Positions 33,938-42,751 of a DNA stretch of 51,584 nucleotides are shown here, piece by piece; the stretch's first letter is position 1; each line of letters begins with the position of its first letter. A model generated the notes under the pieces. That model had not been told where the DNA came from, searched no databases, and saw only the letters and a list, made by a program, of their open reading frames with translations. This DNA comes from Myxococcales bacterium SG8_38 (GTDB taxonomy: Bacteria; Myxococcota_A; Polyangia; Polyangiales; Houyiibacteriaceae). Location of the stretch: NCBI GenBank assembly GCA_001303415.1, contig LJTN01000051.1, forward strand, positions 1-51,584, in the 5' to 3' direction. The position numbers and the translations under genes are program-made.

Positions 33938-35772
33938 TCGTCCGTGTACGGCGCGATCCCCATGTGGCCATTCGGGAACCCCAGTCGTGCTGCCTCTTCG
34001 AGAGGGACCAGATCCACCTCACAAAGTCTTTCGTTCCACCGGGTGATGTAGCCCTGACGACCGGGAAACGAAGCCAGCAGCCGCCGATCTTGTTCGACCG
34101 AAAGATGGTTGGCCCAAATGATGTCGTTACTGAAGTCGGGGTCGTTGACGGGCCACCAAAACACGAAATGGCGCGGCGGGAATGCAACCCCGCTATTGCA
34201 AGTAGGAGCCCAGGGACGGTTGACGAATATCACGGCATTGTGAAGATCGGCCTGCTCGACGGCGTGTGGTACCCTGCGGGTCATGCTGCCGATCTGGCTA
34301 ACTGCCTTAAGACGGTACGGAGTGAACAGCAATACCGATGCTGTCACGAATGTAAGCGCGAGGTTTCGCGGAAACGGAGAAGCGCTTGGTGAGATTTGGG
34401 TGGCCCACCGCGTTGCCCGTTGGCATCCGAGCATGCTGAGAACGAGGACAGGCAACGCCAACTCGAACCAGTGTGTTGGGCCGAACGTGTCGATGCCCGC
34501 GTCGAACACCGCGAGATGAGTCAGGACGTACGTTCCGAAGCTGGCCCACCACCAGTTGGCCGGTCGAAGAGCAATCGCCAAAGGTACGAGCCCCAAGGAG
34601 AGCGGCCACCCGAACAATGACATATTGAGTCGCAAGAGACCGACGGTGGTCATGGTAAGCATCTCAGGCAAACCGCCCGAAGCCATCATGACGGTCGCGC
34701 CAGCACGTTGAGGTGCCACGTGAGAGAAGCGCAAACCGTTCTCAATGGCGTACTGGAAGGCCCGCCGATATGCGACGCCGAAGACGGACCCCGTCAACTC
34801 GAGGTTTACGAGAAGGAAGAGGATACTCAACAAAAACGTGGGAATCGCAAACCAGAGGATATTCCTGAACGCGCGGTTCTTGAGTTGAGTCCACATCCAG
34901 AGCAGGCCCCAAGGCAATGCGACCCCGATTGCCGATGCGGGTCGGATGAAGAACGCCACAGACAGCGCCAAACCGAAGCCGAAGTGGGTGGCACGGCCGC
35001 CACCGCGAAGGGCCAAAGTGGCCAACCACATCGCGTAGACGAGCGCGCCAAGCGCTGAGGTGTGAGACATCGCGGTCGCTGCGGCCATTTGAATCATCGG
35101 CGAAGTCAGAAAAACGAGGACACCCAAACGGGCCCAAGTCACTCCGGAAACGGTTTTGAGAAGCTGATAGAGGGCTGGAACCGTGGCGCCGGATACCAAC
35201 GCGTTGACGTAGCCTGTCGCCCCGAAGGGGACCCCGAGCGCCATGATTGCCGGCCACCCGAGGAAGTACTGCGAGAACATTCTTCCGTCATTCACCATGA
35301 ACGCGTGGTCGAAGAACAATTTCAGTGGGTGAGAGGGAGCCGTGAGGCGTCCCGATGCCAGAAGCTCGGCCGAGAATCGATAGACGGACTCATCGTCAGC
35401 GACGACGCCGCCGGCTAGGACGAGCGAGCGGATGAGGACCGGGATGAGCACTCCAAGAGCCGTTGCGGCGATCAAGAACCAACGGGCCTCTCCGCGGAAG
35501 CCCGCAGAAAAACCGCGCGTCCATCCGACGGCAATACACAACGCGCCTGCGCCTCCCAAAAGACCATAGAACATGGTGAAGGCGACGAATCGATAGCTTG
35601 GGAAGCCGAGATTGCCGAGGCCTAAGGCGTAGCCGTGGTTTGCTTGGGCCATGACCTGGAAGACCGCCCAGAGAGAAAGCCCGAGAAGAATCAGCAAAAG
35701 TGAGCTGGCTTTGGATGCACCCGCAGCCGCAGGACTCGTCCGCTCCCGGTGGCCTAGGAGGTTATCTGACAT
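33907..35772 (-). CDS. PMT/ArnT-like multi-pass glycosyltransferase-type membrane protein
   Basis: A 621-residue integral membrane protein with roughly ten to twelve helices and a C-terminal outward domain of about 130 residues. The first loop contains DDESVYRFSAELLASG, with the acidic pair typical of GT-C enzymes of the PMT/ArnT/GT39 type; the rest is poorly conserved. These enzymes use lipid-linked sugars on the outer face of the membrane. The start at 35772 is chosen; it overlaps the end of the methyltransferase gene by 11 bp. Alternatively it is a hypothetical membrane protein of the same fold without known sugar. Confidence 0.78.
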   Translation of the reverse strand: MSDNLLGHRERTSPAAAGASKASSLLLILLGLSLWAVFQVMAQANHGYALGLGNLGFPSYRFVAFTMFYGLLGGAGALCIAVGWTRGFSAGFRGEARWFLIAATALGVLIPVLIRSLVLAGGVVADDESVYRFSAELLASGRLTAPSHPLKLFFDHAFMVNDGRMFSQYFLGWPAIMALGVPFGATGYVNALVSGATVPALYQLLKTVSGVTWARLGVLVFLTSPMIQMAAATAMSHTSALGALVYAMWLATLALRGGGRATHFGFGLALSVAFFIRPASAIGVALPWGLLWMWTQLKNRAFRNILWFAIPTFLLSILFLLVNLELTGSVFGVAYRRAFQYAIENGLRFSHVAPQRAGATVMMASGGLPEMLTMTTVGLLRLNMSLFGWPLSLGLVPLAIALRPANWWWASFGTYVLTHLAVFDAGIDTFGPTHWFELALPVLVLSMLGCQRATRWATQISPSASPFPRNLALTFVTASVLLFTPYRLKAVSQIGSMTRRVPHAVEQADLHNAVIFVNRPWAPTCNSGVAFPPRHFVFWWPVNDPDFSNDIIWANHLSVEQDRRLLASFPGRQGYITRWNERLCEVDLVPLEEAARLGFPNGHMGIAPYTDDHPPTGERPD

Positions 35773-36505
35773 TCGAGGTCGATAGCGTGGTTTGAGTGTC
35801 TGGTTCAGAAGAGAGCGAGCCAATGGAGAGCAAGACGTTTGACCTCAGGCCGAGGAACCGATGGAATCTCACATTCGCACGATCTCTCGTTTCCGCCGGA
35901 AGCAAATCGAGAAGCTCCTCTGCGTCCAAGAGGTTGAGGTTCTCTTCCTTCGAGAAGAACTCGAATCCAACGGCCGCATAGATCTTTCTGTAGATGCGTG
36001 CCGGAAGGTAGTGGAGCATCGGAGTAACGGTGTGAAACTCAATCGGATGCCACCGATTTGGCGTCGTTATGAACGCCCGATGTGCAACGCGTAGGAGTTC
36101 AGCCAGAAAGGCTCTCTGTTGCTCGCGCGAGCCCACATGCTCTATGACGGCATTGCAGAACAGGAGATCGAACGCTTTGTCCCCAAAAGGCAACGGAGCA
36201 CCACGTCGGACTTGTACGTACGTACTGCTCGGAAACACACTTTTAAAGACATCGGGTTCTTCCAATCCGGCCGCAGTAATCTGGGCCGGATAGGGGTAGC
36301 GATCGTGGAGAAAATAGTCGCGCGGGTCGGTGAGCGAACCGTTGGTCCCAACTTCGAGGACGCTCCAGTCGTGTCGGGGCGGGAACGTTCGAGCAAAGTG
36401 TTGGTAGAGCTTGGCCTGTTCGTTTCGAAGCACTCGGCGGAGAACCGAGCGCGGCAGCGCCTTGGTGCGGTAGTTCATGCTCCTGTGCGATGAAACATCC
36501 ATCAT
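35762..36505 (-). CDS. SAM-dependent methyltransferase (class I)
   Basis: A 247-residue enzyme with a class I methyltransferase core: VLEVGTNGSLTDP (SAM-binding glycine loop), then LPFGDKAFDLLFCNAVIEHVG (acidic loop and post-II motif). The wording fits polysaccharide-cluster methyltransferases that act on sugars or lipid-linked glycans. Start choices are ATG 36505, 36502 or 36478; the last has AGGAG but only 1 nt spacing. Its end overlaps the membrane glycosyltransferase gene. It is divergent from the GT2 gene. Confidence 0.85.
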   Translation of the reverse strand: MMDVSSHRSMNYRTKALPRSVLRRVLRNEQAKLYQHFARTFPPRHDWSVLEVGTNGSLTDPRDYFLHDRYPYPAQITAAGLEEPDVFKSVFPSSTYVQVRRGAPLPFGDKAFDLLFCNAVIEHVGSREQQRAFLAELLRVAHRAFITTPNRWHPIEFHTVTPMLHYLPARIYRKIYAAVGFEFFSKEENLNLLDAEELLDLLPAETRDRANVRFHRFLGLRSNVLLSIGSLSSEPDTQTTLSTSNVR

Positions 36506-36534
36506 CGTGAATGTTCGTCGCGGGGGGGCCTGGC

Positions 36535-36550
36535 GGTCAAGAGATTGACC
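36535..36550. promoter_or_regulatory. Inverted repeat in the methyltransferase/GT2 divergent promoter region
   Basis: Perfect 6-bp arms GGTCAA-GAGA-TTGACC in the 126-bp intergenic region between two divergent genes. Each outward-facing TTGACC is a plausible -35 box for one of the genes, but no strong -10 follows at the right spacing. It could be an operator or chance. Confidence 0.35.
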
Positions 36551-36631
36551 TGCACACGTCGATGGAACAGGAATGGAGGAATACTGGCCCCAGAACCCTT
36601 CGTCACTGGCGAATTTCGACGAGGAAAGAGG

Positions 36632-37375
36632 ATGTCCGAAGAACTTCTGACAGTGATAGTTCCCTGCTTCAACGAGGAACCAAGCATCGCGCGAACCGTT
36701 CAAGGCGTGGTCACGGTCGCAGCCCACCTTCCGCTGGCTGTGGATGTTTTGATGGTCGACGACGGAAGCACCGATGCGACGGCAGAAATGATGGAGCGCC
36801 TTTGTGAGCAGCATCCTCGTTGTCGGGCTCGACGTAATCCTCACAACATGGGCTTGGGACGCTCCGTGATGTCCGCGTACGACGAAATCCCCGCTCGGTC
36901 CTGGGTGACCGTGATCCCTGGAGACGACGAGATCGACTTCCAGTCCATCCACAACTTCTTGGCTGTTCGGGATCAATACGATCTAATCCTGGGTTACTTC
37001 CAGAATCCGGTGATCCGGCCAATGCGTCGGCGGATTGCCTCCGCATCGTTCAGGCAGGTGACTCGTTCACTCTACGGGTTTGATTTTCGATACCTAAACG
37101 GAATGAAGATGTACCGAATCGAGGTCTTCCGCGGGATTGAAGTGAATTCCTCTGGGTACGCCTACACCGCAGAGCTCATCGCCAAGGCAATGCTTCGAGA
37201 TCCGTCCCTTCGTATCGGTGAGGCTCCCTTCATAGCTCGAGGAAGAGCATACGGGAAATCGAACGCATTCCGTCCGGGGGCGATTCTAAACGCGGTCTAC
37301 GAAGTGGTGAAAGGCCAGCGTTCCGTCGCCCGATATCGGGAGAGGGTGATTGCTGCCGACGTGGAGCTCGAATGA
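36632..37375 (+). CDS. GT2 family glycosyltransferase
   Basis: A 247-residue GT-A glycosyltransferase of family 2: N-terminal VIVPCFNEE, then VLMVDDGSTDATAE and the NPHNMGLGRS donor site, with GDDEIDF in place of the usual DxD. It resembles dolichol-phosphate-mannose synthase-type enzymes but lacks C-terminal helices, so it is soluble or peripheral. The ATG at 36632 sits directly behind GAGGAAAGAGG; the upstream frame extension is not protein-like. It couples to the WbqC-like gene by a 4-bp overlap. Confidence 0.92.
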   Translation: MSEELLTVIVPCFNEEPSIARTVQGVVTVAAHLPLAVDVLMVDDGSTDATAEMMERLCEQHPRCRARRNPHNMGLGRSVMSAYDEIPARSWVTVIPGDDEIDFQSIHNFLAVRDQYDLILGYFQNPVIRPMRRRIASASFRQVTRSLYGFDFRYLNGMKMYRIEVFRGIEVNSSGYAYTAELIAKAMLRDPSLRIGEAPFIARGRAYGKSNAFRPGAILNAVYEVVKGQRSVARYRERVIAADVELE

Positions 37376-38121
37376 TGCGCCTTGCGATCACGCAGCCAAA
37401 CTTTCTGCCGTGGCTGGGCTACTTTGAATTGCTGGACTACGTGGATGTGTGGGTCAGCCTCGACAATGTGCAACTGAGCCGAGGGTCGTTCGTACTACGC
37501 AATCGTGTACGTCGACCCGACGGTGAAGTGGAATGGATTAGCGTAAGCATTCCCAAAAAATGCCGGCTCGGAACCTCCATCAAGGATGCTCCGGTCTCGA
37601 ACAACGGGTGGCAGGATCGCATCATTCGAAGGCTGGAAAGCTACTACCGGAGCTCGCCATTCTATGGTCAGTTCGGAGATCGCGTCGCCGCCTTGTTGGC
37701 TGCAACGAAGGATCTCGATCGCGTTGCCGCTCTCAACGAGTTCATCATCCACGAAGTGTCATCGTGGCTCGGGATCGAATACGATTTCTACAGAGCGTCG
37801 GATTTGATCGAAACTCTGGAGGGCTCTCCCCAAGAAAAGGTGCTTTCTCTCATTCAGAAATTTGATGCAGACACGTACTGCAACTTCGCGGGAGGAATCG
37901 ACGCAGGCCTGTACGACCCATCCGCGTTCGAGCGCGTAGGGGTGTCTCTCGAGAAGCATGGCTACCGGCATCCCACGTATCCCCAGCACGGCGGAGGGTT
38001 TATGCCCTACCTCAGCATCGTCGACTTGCTGTTCGAGACCGGACCAGGTTCGCTCGAGGTTCTTCGAAGGGGTCGTCGCTGGGAGCGCATGCACCCCGAT
38101 TTCATTTCAACAGGCGGCTAG
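37372..38121 (+). CDS. WbqC-like family protein
   Basis: A 249-residue protein starting with MRLAITQPNFLPWLGYFELL, the hallmark of the WbqC-like family found in O-antigen and polysaccharide clusters. Other conserved elements are VWVSLDNVQLSRGSF and NFAGGIDAGLYDPSAFE. The biochemical role of the family is not firmly established; it has been suggested to transfer amino acids or acyl groups to sugars, which I cannot confirm. It follows the GT2 gene with a 4-bp overlap and converges with the DegT-fold gene (4-bp overlap of ends). Confidence 0.9.
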   Translation: MMRLAITQPNFLPWLGYFELLDYVDVWVSLDNVQLSRGSFVLRNRVRRPDGEVEWISVSIPKKCRLGTSIKDAPVSNNGWQDRIIRRLESYYRSSPFYGQFGDRVAALLAATKDLDRVAALNEFIIHEVSSWLGIEYDFYRASDLIETLEGSPQEKVLSLIQKFDADTYCNFAGGIDAGLYDPSAFERVGVSLEKHGYRHPTYPQHGGGFMPYLSIVDLLFETGPGSLEVLRRGRRWERMHPDFISTGG

Positions 38122-39242
38122 ACCAGGCCGATTTCGGCAAATACGTCGAGCACCCTATTGATATCCCCTTGTGTGTATCTACCGTCGGTCGGCAATGTGA
38201 GCATGCGGCGACTCAAGCAGATGTGCTCCTCCGGCACCCCGGCGACAACAGGATCCTCCAAGGGCCATAGACGCGACGGGTAGACGTCCCTTGCGATCAT
38301 CTGCTTTTCAGCGGCGGCGCAACTATCCGCATTAGGAAATACACAGGCCACGGCGAACGGTGCGGCCGACCGTTCGGCAGGGTTCAGCACTTCGAAGGGG
38401 CGAGCAACACCGAGTCCTGCGGCCAGTCGCTCGAAATTGTCTCGTCGGGCGCTTCTCCATGTTTCAAAAGGAAAAACGTCGATCACGGTCTCAGATAGAG
38501 GAGAGACCTTCGCGACCGAGCCCGTTGCGGCATCTCGCTCGCCACTGTCCATGAGCTCACGAAATAGCGGCTTCGATATGTCATGCCCCTCCAAATACAA
38601 TGATTTCATGAGCATTCCGGAAAGACGCTGTTGAACTGATTTAGCTCGACCAGACCTGGCTGGCGATATCCTCGGCAGCTCGCGTGAGCGGGGGGACCAA
38701 AGCACCGCCCCGTCAGGTATGGGAATGCTCTTTCGAAGTGACGCAAAACAATAGTCGGCTCGGGACTGCTGAGCCCAAGTCGAGCATGGGTCATGCGTGT
38801 GGTCTTCGATGAGGGTCACTTCCGGGACTGCCGTCGGGATCAAGCAATCACGACTTCTAAGACCGAAGTAATTGAGGACGACTACGGAATCCCCGGGTTG
38901 AAGCCCGATGCGCTCGAGATTCAGGGAAGCAGCCAACGGGCTGTCAGGGTACCGTCGAAGCTCAACGCCTGAATCAATGAAGGGGGCGACGAGCTCCTGG
39001 CAGACGTAGCTCGGAAACCAGAGCCGATGAGGTTGGAGATGGTGCACCAGCGCACGCAGGGCGTCACGACCACAGCCAAAAAGAAGATTCTCGCTTCTCC
39101 ACGGCACCTTCCCCCGGACTCCGTCAGGGCTAATACGCATCCAGTGGTATTGCGAGCCGTACTCCCACCGTGTTCGCGCCACGTCTCCACTCCAATCGGG
39201 CCTCCAGCCATTTTGCCCAGCGAGACCACGCGTTGCAACCAT
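38118..39242 (-). CDS. Divergent DegT-like PLP-fold protein, function unknown
   Basis: A 374-residue protein, not clearly a member of a named family. Its layout resembles sugar aminotransferases: LLFGCGRDALRALVHHL corresponds to the GSGTAAL region, LWFPSYVCQELV to the following strand, LIEDHTHDPCS to the Asp strand and FASLRKSIPIPDGAVL to the aldimine Lys loop. If so, Lys is retained but the surrounding residues are unlike classical DegT, so substrate and even catalysis may differ. It sits among glycan genes between WbqC and the sulfotransferase; the 34-bp gap to the sulfotransferase suggests an operon. Confidence 0.75.
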   Translation of the reverse strand: MVATRGLAGQNGWRPDWSGDVARTRWEYGSQYHWMRISPDGVRGKVPWRSENLLFGCGRDALRALVHHLQPHRLWFPSYVCQELVAPFIDSGVELRRYPDSPLAASLNLERIGLQPGDSVVVLNYFGLRSRDCLIPTAVPEVTLIEDHTHDPCSTWAQQSRADYCFASLRKSIPIPDGAVLWSPRSRELPRISPARSGRAKSVQQRLSGMLMKSLYLEGHDISKPLFRELMDSGERDAATGSVAKVSPLSETVIDVFPFETWRSARRDNFERLAAGLGVARPFEVLNPAERSAAPFAVACVFPNADSCAAAEKQMIARDVYPSRLWPLEDPVVAGVPEEHICLSRRMLTLPTDGRYTQGDINRVLDVFAEIGLV

Positions 39243-39276
39243 TCGTCACACGCGCTCGTGTAGTGTTTGCAGATGA

Positions 39277-40263
39277 TCAGCCGATCAGACCTTCACTGCC
39301 CAAAGCGACCTCGATACGTGCAAAGTCATTCGCGGGAAGTCGGCGCCTGTTTGCAGTACCGAGCGGAGCGTTTGAAAGCGCATCCAGGTGCCGAAACGCG
39401 ACTCCTGCAAAGCGAGCGACGCGTTCCATCTCCCGCTTTGGATTCGCTACAAGCTTCTCGTATCGCAAAGAGATGAATCGGTCCGATGGCAGCAAGGCGA
39501 GGCCTTGCTGAATATGGCGAGATACATCGCCGATTTGGTGTGCGATCTGTTCGATGGGATCTCGATCGATCCACGCATCGACGTCGCGTGGCCGGATTGA
39601 CCACCACATGCGATCGTCGTTGTAGCGGCTACGGCGCGCCTCGAGGAGCGATTGGGCGGTGAAGCAGGGATCTCGTTCGATGTTTACGAAGAGGCTGCCA
39701 CTGAGCTCCGCAGCGAAGCGAGCAATGTGGTAGTTCACGGCTAATAGGCTTTTCATCACGAGCGGTCGTCCGGCCCATCCTGCGATCGCCTCCAGCTCTT
39801 GTCTTATGGATTCCCAATCGAAAGCATCGAGCTCAGGTCCGATTCGATGGTGAGAGCATTCCATCGGCGCGTGATACTGCCAGAACCAGCCGAATTCGTG
39901 TGGCGCGTTTGGGCCTTCAGTTCTTCCCAGATGCGATCGGAGCTCAAATCGACGTTGTCCATCGCCGCGACGCAGAGCCCATAAGGGGGCCAGCCAATAG
40001 CGAGCGACAGCGTTGGTTATGTAAATGACATCCAGGTGCTGCGCCATCAGCTGGTACAGGAGCGTGGTGCCACTTCGTGGCACGCCAACAATGAAGACGA
40101 TTGGTGCGCCAGGGACCCGATACTTCTTAGTAAGGCCATGCTCCCGTATGTGGAGCAGGCGATTGATGGCGTAGCGGGCGATGTCGGAGGCGACGTGTTG
40201 GTTGGTGTCGACCCTCAATCGCTTGTCTCCATGCACTAAACGGAAGAACCGAAGTATGTTCAT
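39277..40263 (-). CDS. Sulfotransferase family protein
   Basis: A 328-residue cytosolic-type sulfotransferase fold. The 5'-phosphosulfate loop is GVPRSGTTLLYQLM (about 60-73), and the 3'-phosphate site is in IERDPCFTAQSLLEAR. The region DRFISLRYEKLVANPKREMERVARFAGV is the conserved PAPS-binding C-terminal element. It would transfer sulfate from PAPS to a glycan or lipid, consistent with sulfated surface polysaccharide. Start ATG 40263. It lies 34 bp upstream of the DegT-fold gene on the same strand and diverges from egtB across 222 bp. Confidence 0.9.
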   Translation of the reverse strand: MNILRFFRLVHGDKRLRVDTNQHVASDIARYAINRLLHIREHGLTKKYRVPGAPIVFIVGVPRSGTTLLYQLMAQHLDVIYITNAVARYWLAPLWALRRGDGQRRFELRSHLGRTEGPNAPHEFGWFWQYHAPMECSHHRIGPELDAFDWESIRQELEAIAGWAGRPLVMKSLLAVNYHIARFAAELSGSLFVNIERDPCFTAQSLLEARRSRYNDDRMWWSIRPRDVDAWIDRDPIEQIAHQIGDVSRHIQQGLALLPSDRFISLRYEKLVANPKREMERVARFAGVAFRHLDALSNAPLGTANRRRLPANDFARIEVALGSEGLIG

Positions 40264-40485
40264 GATGAAAAGACGCTTGATGTGATGCGGCAGGGTCGTT
40301 CGGGACGCGCGGCCGCTCGCGAGAAGGATAGCGAAGCACTCGAACTGTCAGCAGTTTTTGTGCCGAGATTCGCTACAGCGAGTCGAGCTGATGGCCGTTC
40401 CAATCGGCGAACAAGCACCCACTCGGTGACGACCGCGCGCTTTTTTGGTAACACCGAAGCTCTTGACCCGTTTGAGGTGGTACCT
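40264..40485. other. 222-bp divergent intergenic region, no gene seen
   Basis: The region between the sulfotransferase and egtB starts. A frame continuous with egtB runs through it, but its translation is Arg/Ser/Ala-rich and unlike EgtB N-termini, and a ribosome site (GAGGTGG) lies just before ATG 40486, so I treat it as the promoter region. I see no consensus promoter boxes. Confidence 0.6.
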
Positions 40486-41718
40486 ATGAATGGCGAAATG
40501 GCGGCGGAGGAGCTTTCGAGCGATTTTCAGAGGGTGCGCGCTCAGACCGAAGCCCTTGCAGCGCCGCTCTCGGCTGAAGACCAGTGCGTGCAGAGCATGC
40601 CCGATGCCAGCCCTACGAAGTGGCATCGCGCCCATTCGACATGGTTTTTCGAGACCTTCGTGCTCGCGCCGGCCGGCATCAAAGGTCTTTCGCCTGCGCC
40701 GTTCTCCGTTCTATTCAATAGCTACTACAACGCTGTCGGCGAGCAGTACCACCGCCCGTCTCGCGGGCTCCTCACGAGGCCGTCCAACGAGGAGGTCACG
40801 AGCTATCGCCAGCGAGTCGATGCAGCCGTGCTAGAGCTGCTCCAGTCAGGGGTCGACGATTGGGTCGCGGCGCGCATCGAGCTCGGTCTTCATCACGAGC
40901 AGCAGCACCAGGAGCTCTTGCTGACCGACATCAAGCACCTGCTCTCCCGCAATCCGCTCGACCCTGCCTACACGACCACCAAACCGGAAGGCATCCCCAC
41001 CTCATTTCCCCCCATGCGTTGGGTGCGCCAGTCCGGCGGCGTCGTACGCATCGGCTGCGATTCGACGCGCTTTCATTTCGATAACGAAGGACCGGCGCAC
41101 GACGTGCTCGTCCACTCCTTTCAGATCACGCAACGTCTCGTGACGAACGGCGAGTACCTCGCTTTCATCGAAGACGGAGGATACGAGCGCCCTGAGCTCT
41201 GGCTGAGCGATGGCTGGCAAGCCGTGCAAGCCCACCGATGGCTCGCTCCGGAGTACTGGCGTCCAGATTCAGACGGTTGGAGCGCCTTCACACTTCACGG
41301 GCGTCGCCCCATCGTCGCAGACGAACCCGTCGTGCACGTCAGCTACTACGAGGCCGACGCCTACGCGCGGTGGGCGGGCGCGCGCTTGCCCACCGAGCAC
41401 GAGTGGGAGGCTTCCACCGCCGAACCGGAGCCCGCGCCCATGTGCGGACGCCCGCCTTCGGTGCACCCATCGCAACCGAGCCTCTACGGCGCTGCCTGGC
41501 AGTGGACCAGCTCGAGCTACGCCGCGTATCCCGGCTATAGCCCCGCTCCGGGTGCGATCGGCGAGTACAACGGCAAGTTCATGTGCGGCCAGTACGTGCT
41601 CCGGGGCAGCAGCTGTGTGACACCCGCAGGCCATGCGCGCCGAAGCTACCGCAACTTCTTCCCGCCGCACGCTCGATGGCAGCTCAGCGGCATTCGTTTG
41701 GCCCGCGACGCAGGGTGA
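40486..41718 (+). CDS. egtB: EgtB ergothioneine sulfoxide synthase
   Basis: A 410-residue non-heme iron enzyme that joins a thiol (gamma-Glu-Cys or Cys) to trimethylhistidine (hercynine) using O2. The N-terminal DinB-like iron-binding domain has WHRAHSTWFFETF (His47/His50) and HHEQQHQE (His137, His141), giving the three-His facial set. The C-terminal formylglycine-type/sulfatase-modifying domain follows, ending with YRNFFPPHARWQLSGIRLARD. ATG 40486 follows GAGGTGG. It is co-directional with egtD, 4 bp apart. No egtA or egtC is nearby, which would fit a cysteine-using EgtB, but that is inference. Confidence 0.93.
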   Translation: MNGEMAAEELSSDFQRVRAQTEALAAPLSAEDQCVQSMPDASPTKWHRAHSTWFFETFVLAPAGIKGLSPAPFSVLFNSYYNAVGEQYHRPSRGLLTRPSNEEVTSYRQRVDAAVLELLQSGVDDWVAARIELGLHHEQQHQELLLTDIKHLLSRNPLDPAYTTTKPEGIPTSFPPMRWVRQSGGVVRIGCDSTRFHFDNEGPAHDVLVHSFQITQRLVTNGEYLAFIEDGGYERPELWLSDGWQAVQAHRWLAPEYWRPDSDGWSAFTLHGRRPIVADEPVVHVSYYEADAYARWAGARLPTEHEWEASTAEPEPAPMCGRPPSVHPSQPSLYGAAWQWTSSSYAAYPGYSPAPGAIGEYNGKFMCGQYVLRGSSCVTPAGHARRSYRNFFPPHARWQLSGIRLARDAG

Positions 41719-41722
41719 ATCG

Positions 41723-42751
41723 ATGATCGCATTCGAGACATTGGGCAACGAAGAGCGGGTCCGCATCGTCGACCTTCATCCCGAGATCGGCGATTTGTGC
41801 GCCGAAGCACTGGAGGGCCTCCATCGCACGCACAAGGCGCTGCCGTGCAAGTACTTCTACGATGCCTTGGGCGCCCGTCTGTTCGAAGCAATCACGGAGC
41901 TTGCCGAATACTATCCGACGCGCACCGAGCTCGGGATCATGACCGGGTTCGTCGATGACATGGCGAACGCTATCGGTCCCCACGCCACGCTCGTCGAATT
42001 TGGGTCAGGGGTCGGCCTGAAGACCCAGAAGCTTCTCGATGCATTGATCGAGCCGAGCGGTTGTGTCCTGATCGACATCAGCAAAGACGCGCTAGAGGCT
42101 TCCGCGCGTCAGCTCGCCGCCCGATACCGGCAGATGGAGGTGGTTGCGGTCTGCGCGGACTACACGCAACCGCTTCGTCTTCCGCGTCCTCGGCGTCCGA
42201 GTGCACGCACGGTCGCCTTCTTTCCCGGCAGCACCATCGGCAACTTCACGCATCCCGAGGCAGTGCGTTTCCTCAAGCGTGTCGCCGAGCTGGTGGGGCA
42301 GGGCGGGGGCCTCTTGGTCGGGATCGATCGCAAGAAGGACCCCACGATTATCGAGCGGGCCTACAACGACCCCCTCGGCGTGACCGCCGCGTTCAACTTG
42401 AACATCCTCCGCAGGCTGAACGAGGCTGGCGCCAACTTCGACCTCGACGCGTTCCGTCACCATGCTCCGTACGTCGAAAACGAAGGTCGAATCGAGATGC
42501 GGCTGGTGAGCACGATTGATCAACGAGTCCGTGTCGGCGACACCGACATCGCCCTTCGTGTCGGAGAGCACATCGTCACCGAGCACTCCCACAAGTACGA
42601 TTTGGAGCAGTTCGAGGAGATGGCCAGAGCCGCCGGATTCCGCCTCACCAAGCACTGGAGCGACGAGCAAGATTGGTTCAGCGTTTGCTTCTTGGAGGTC
42701 GGCGGCGGGTTATCTTTGCGAGAGCGTCGGCACCAAATCGAGCTCGGTTGA
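41723..42751 (+). CDS. egtD: EgtD L-histidine N-alpha-methyltransferase
   Basis: A 342-residue SAM-dependent methyltransferase that makes hercynine from histidine, the first step of ergothioneine synthesis. Diagnostic strings are EYYPTRTELGIM near the N-terminus, LVEFGSGVGLKTQKLLDAL (SAM site) and FFPGSTIGNFTHPEAVRFL. It starts 4 bp after the egtB stop, so egtB-egtD forms a minimal ergothioneine operon. Its 3' end overlaps the convergent lipoprotein gene by 42 bp, but the methyltransferase domain is complete. Confidence 0.95.
   Translation: MIAFETLGNEERVRIVDLHPEIGDLCAEALEGLHRTHKALPCKYFYDALGARLFEAITELAEYYPTRTELGIMTGFVDDMANAIGPHATLVEFGSGVGLKTQKLLDALIEPSGCVLIDISKDALEASARQLAARYRQMEVVAVCADYTQPLRLPRPRRPSARTVAFFPGSTIGNFTHPEAVRFLKRVAELVGQGGGLLVGIDRKKDPTIIERAYNDPLGVTAAFNLNILRRLNEAGANFDLDAFRHHAPYVENEGRIEMRLVSTIDQRVRVGDTDIALRVGEHIVTEHSHKYDLEQFEEMARAAGFRLTKHWSDEQDWFSVCFLEVGGGLSLRERRHQIELG

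Noticed and set aside
40282..40485. N-terminal extension of egtB by 68 codons
   Set aside because: It is unlike EgtB N-termini, and a good ribosome site precedes ATG 40486.
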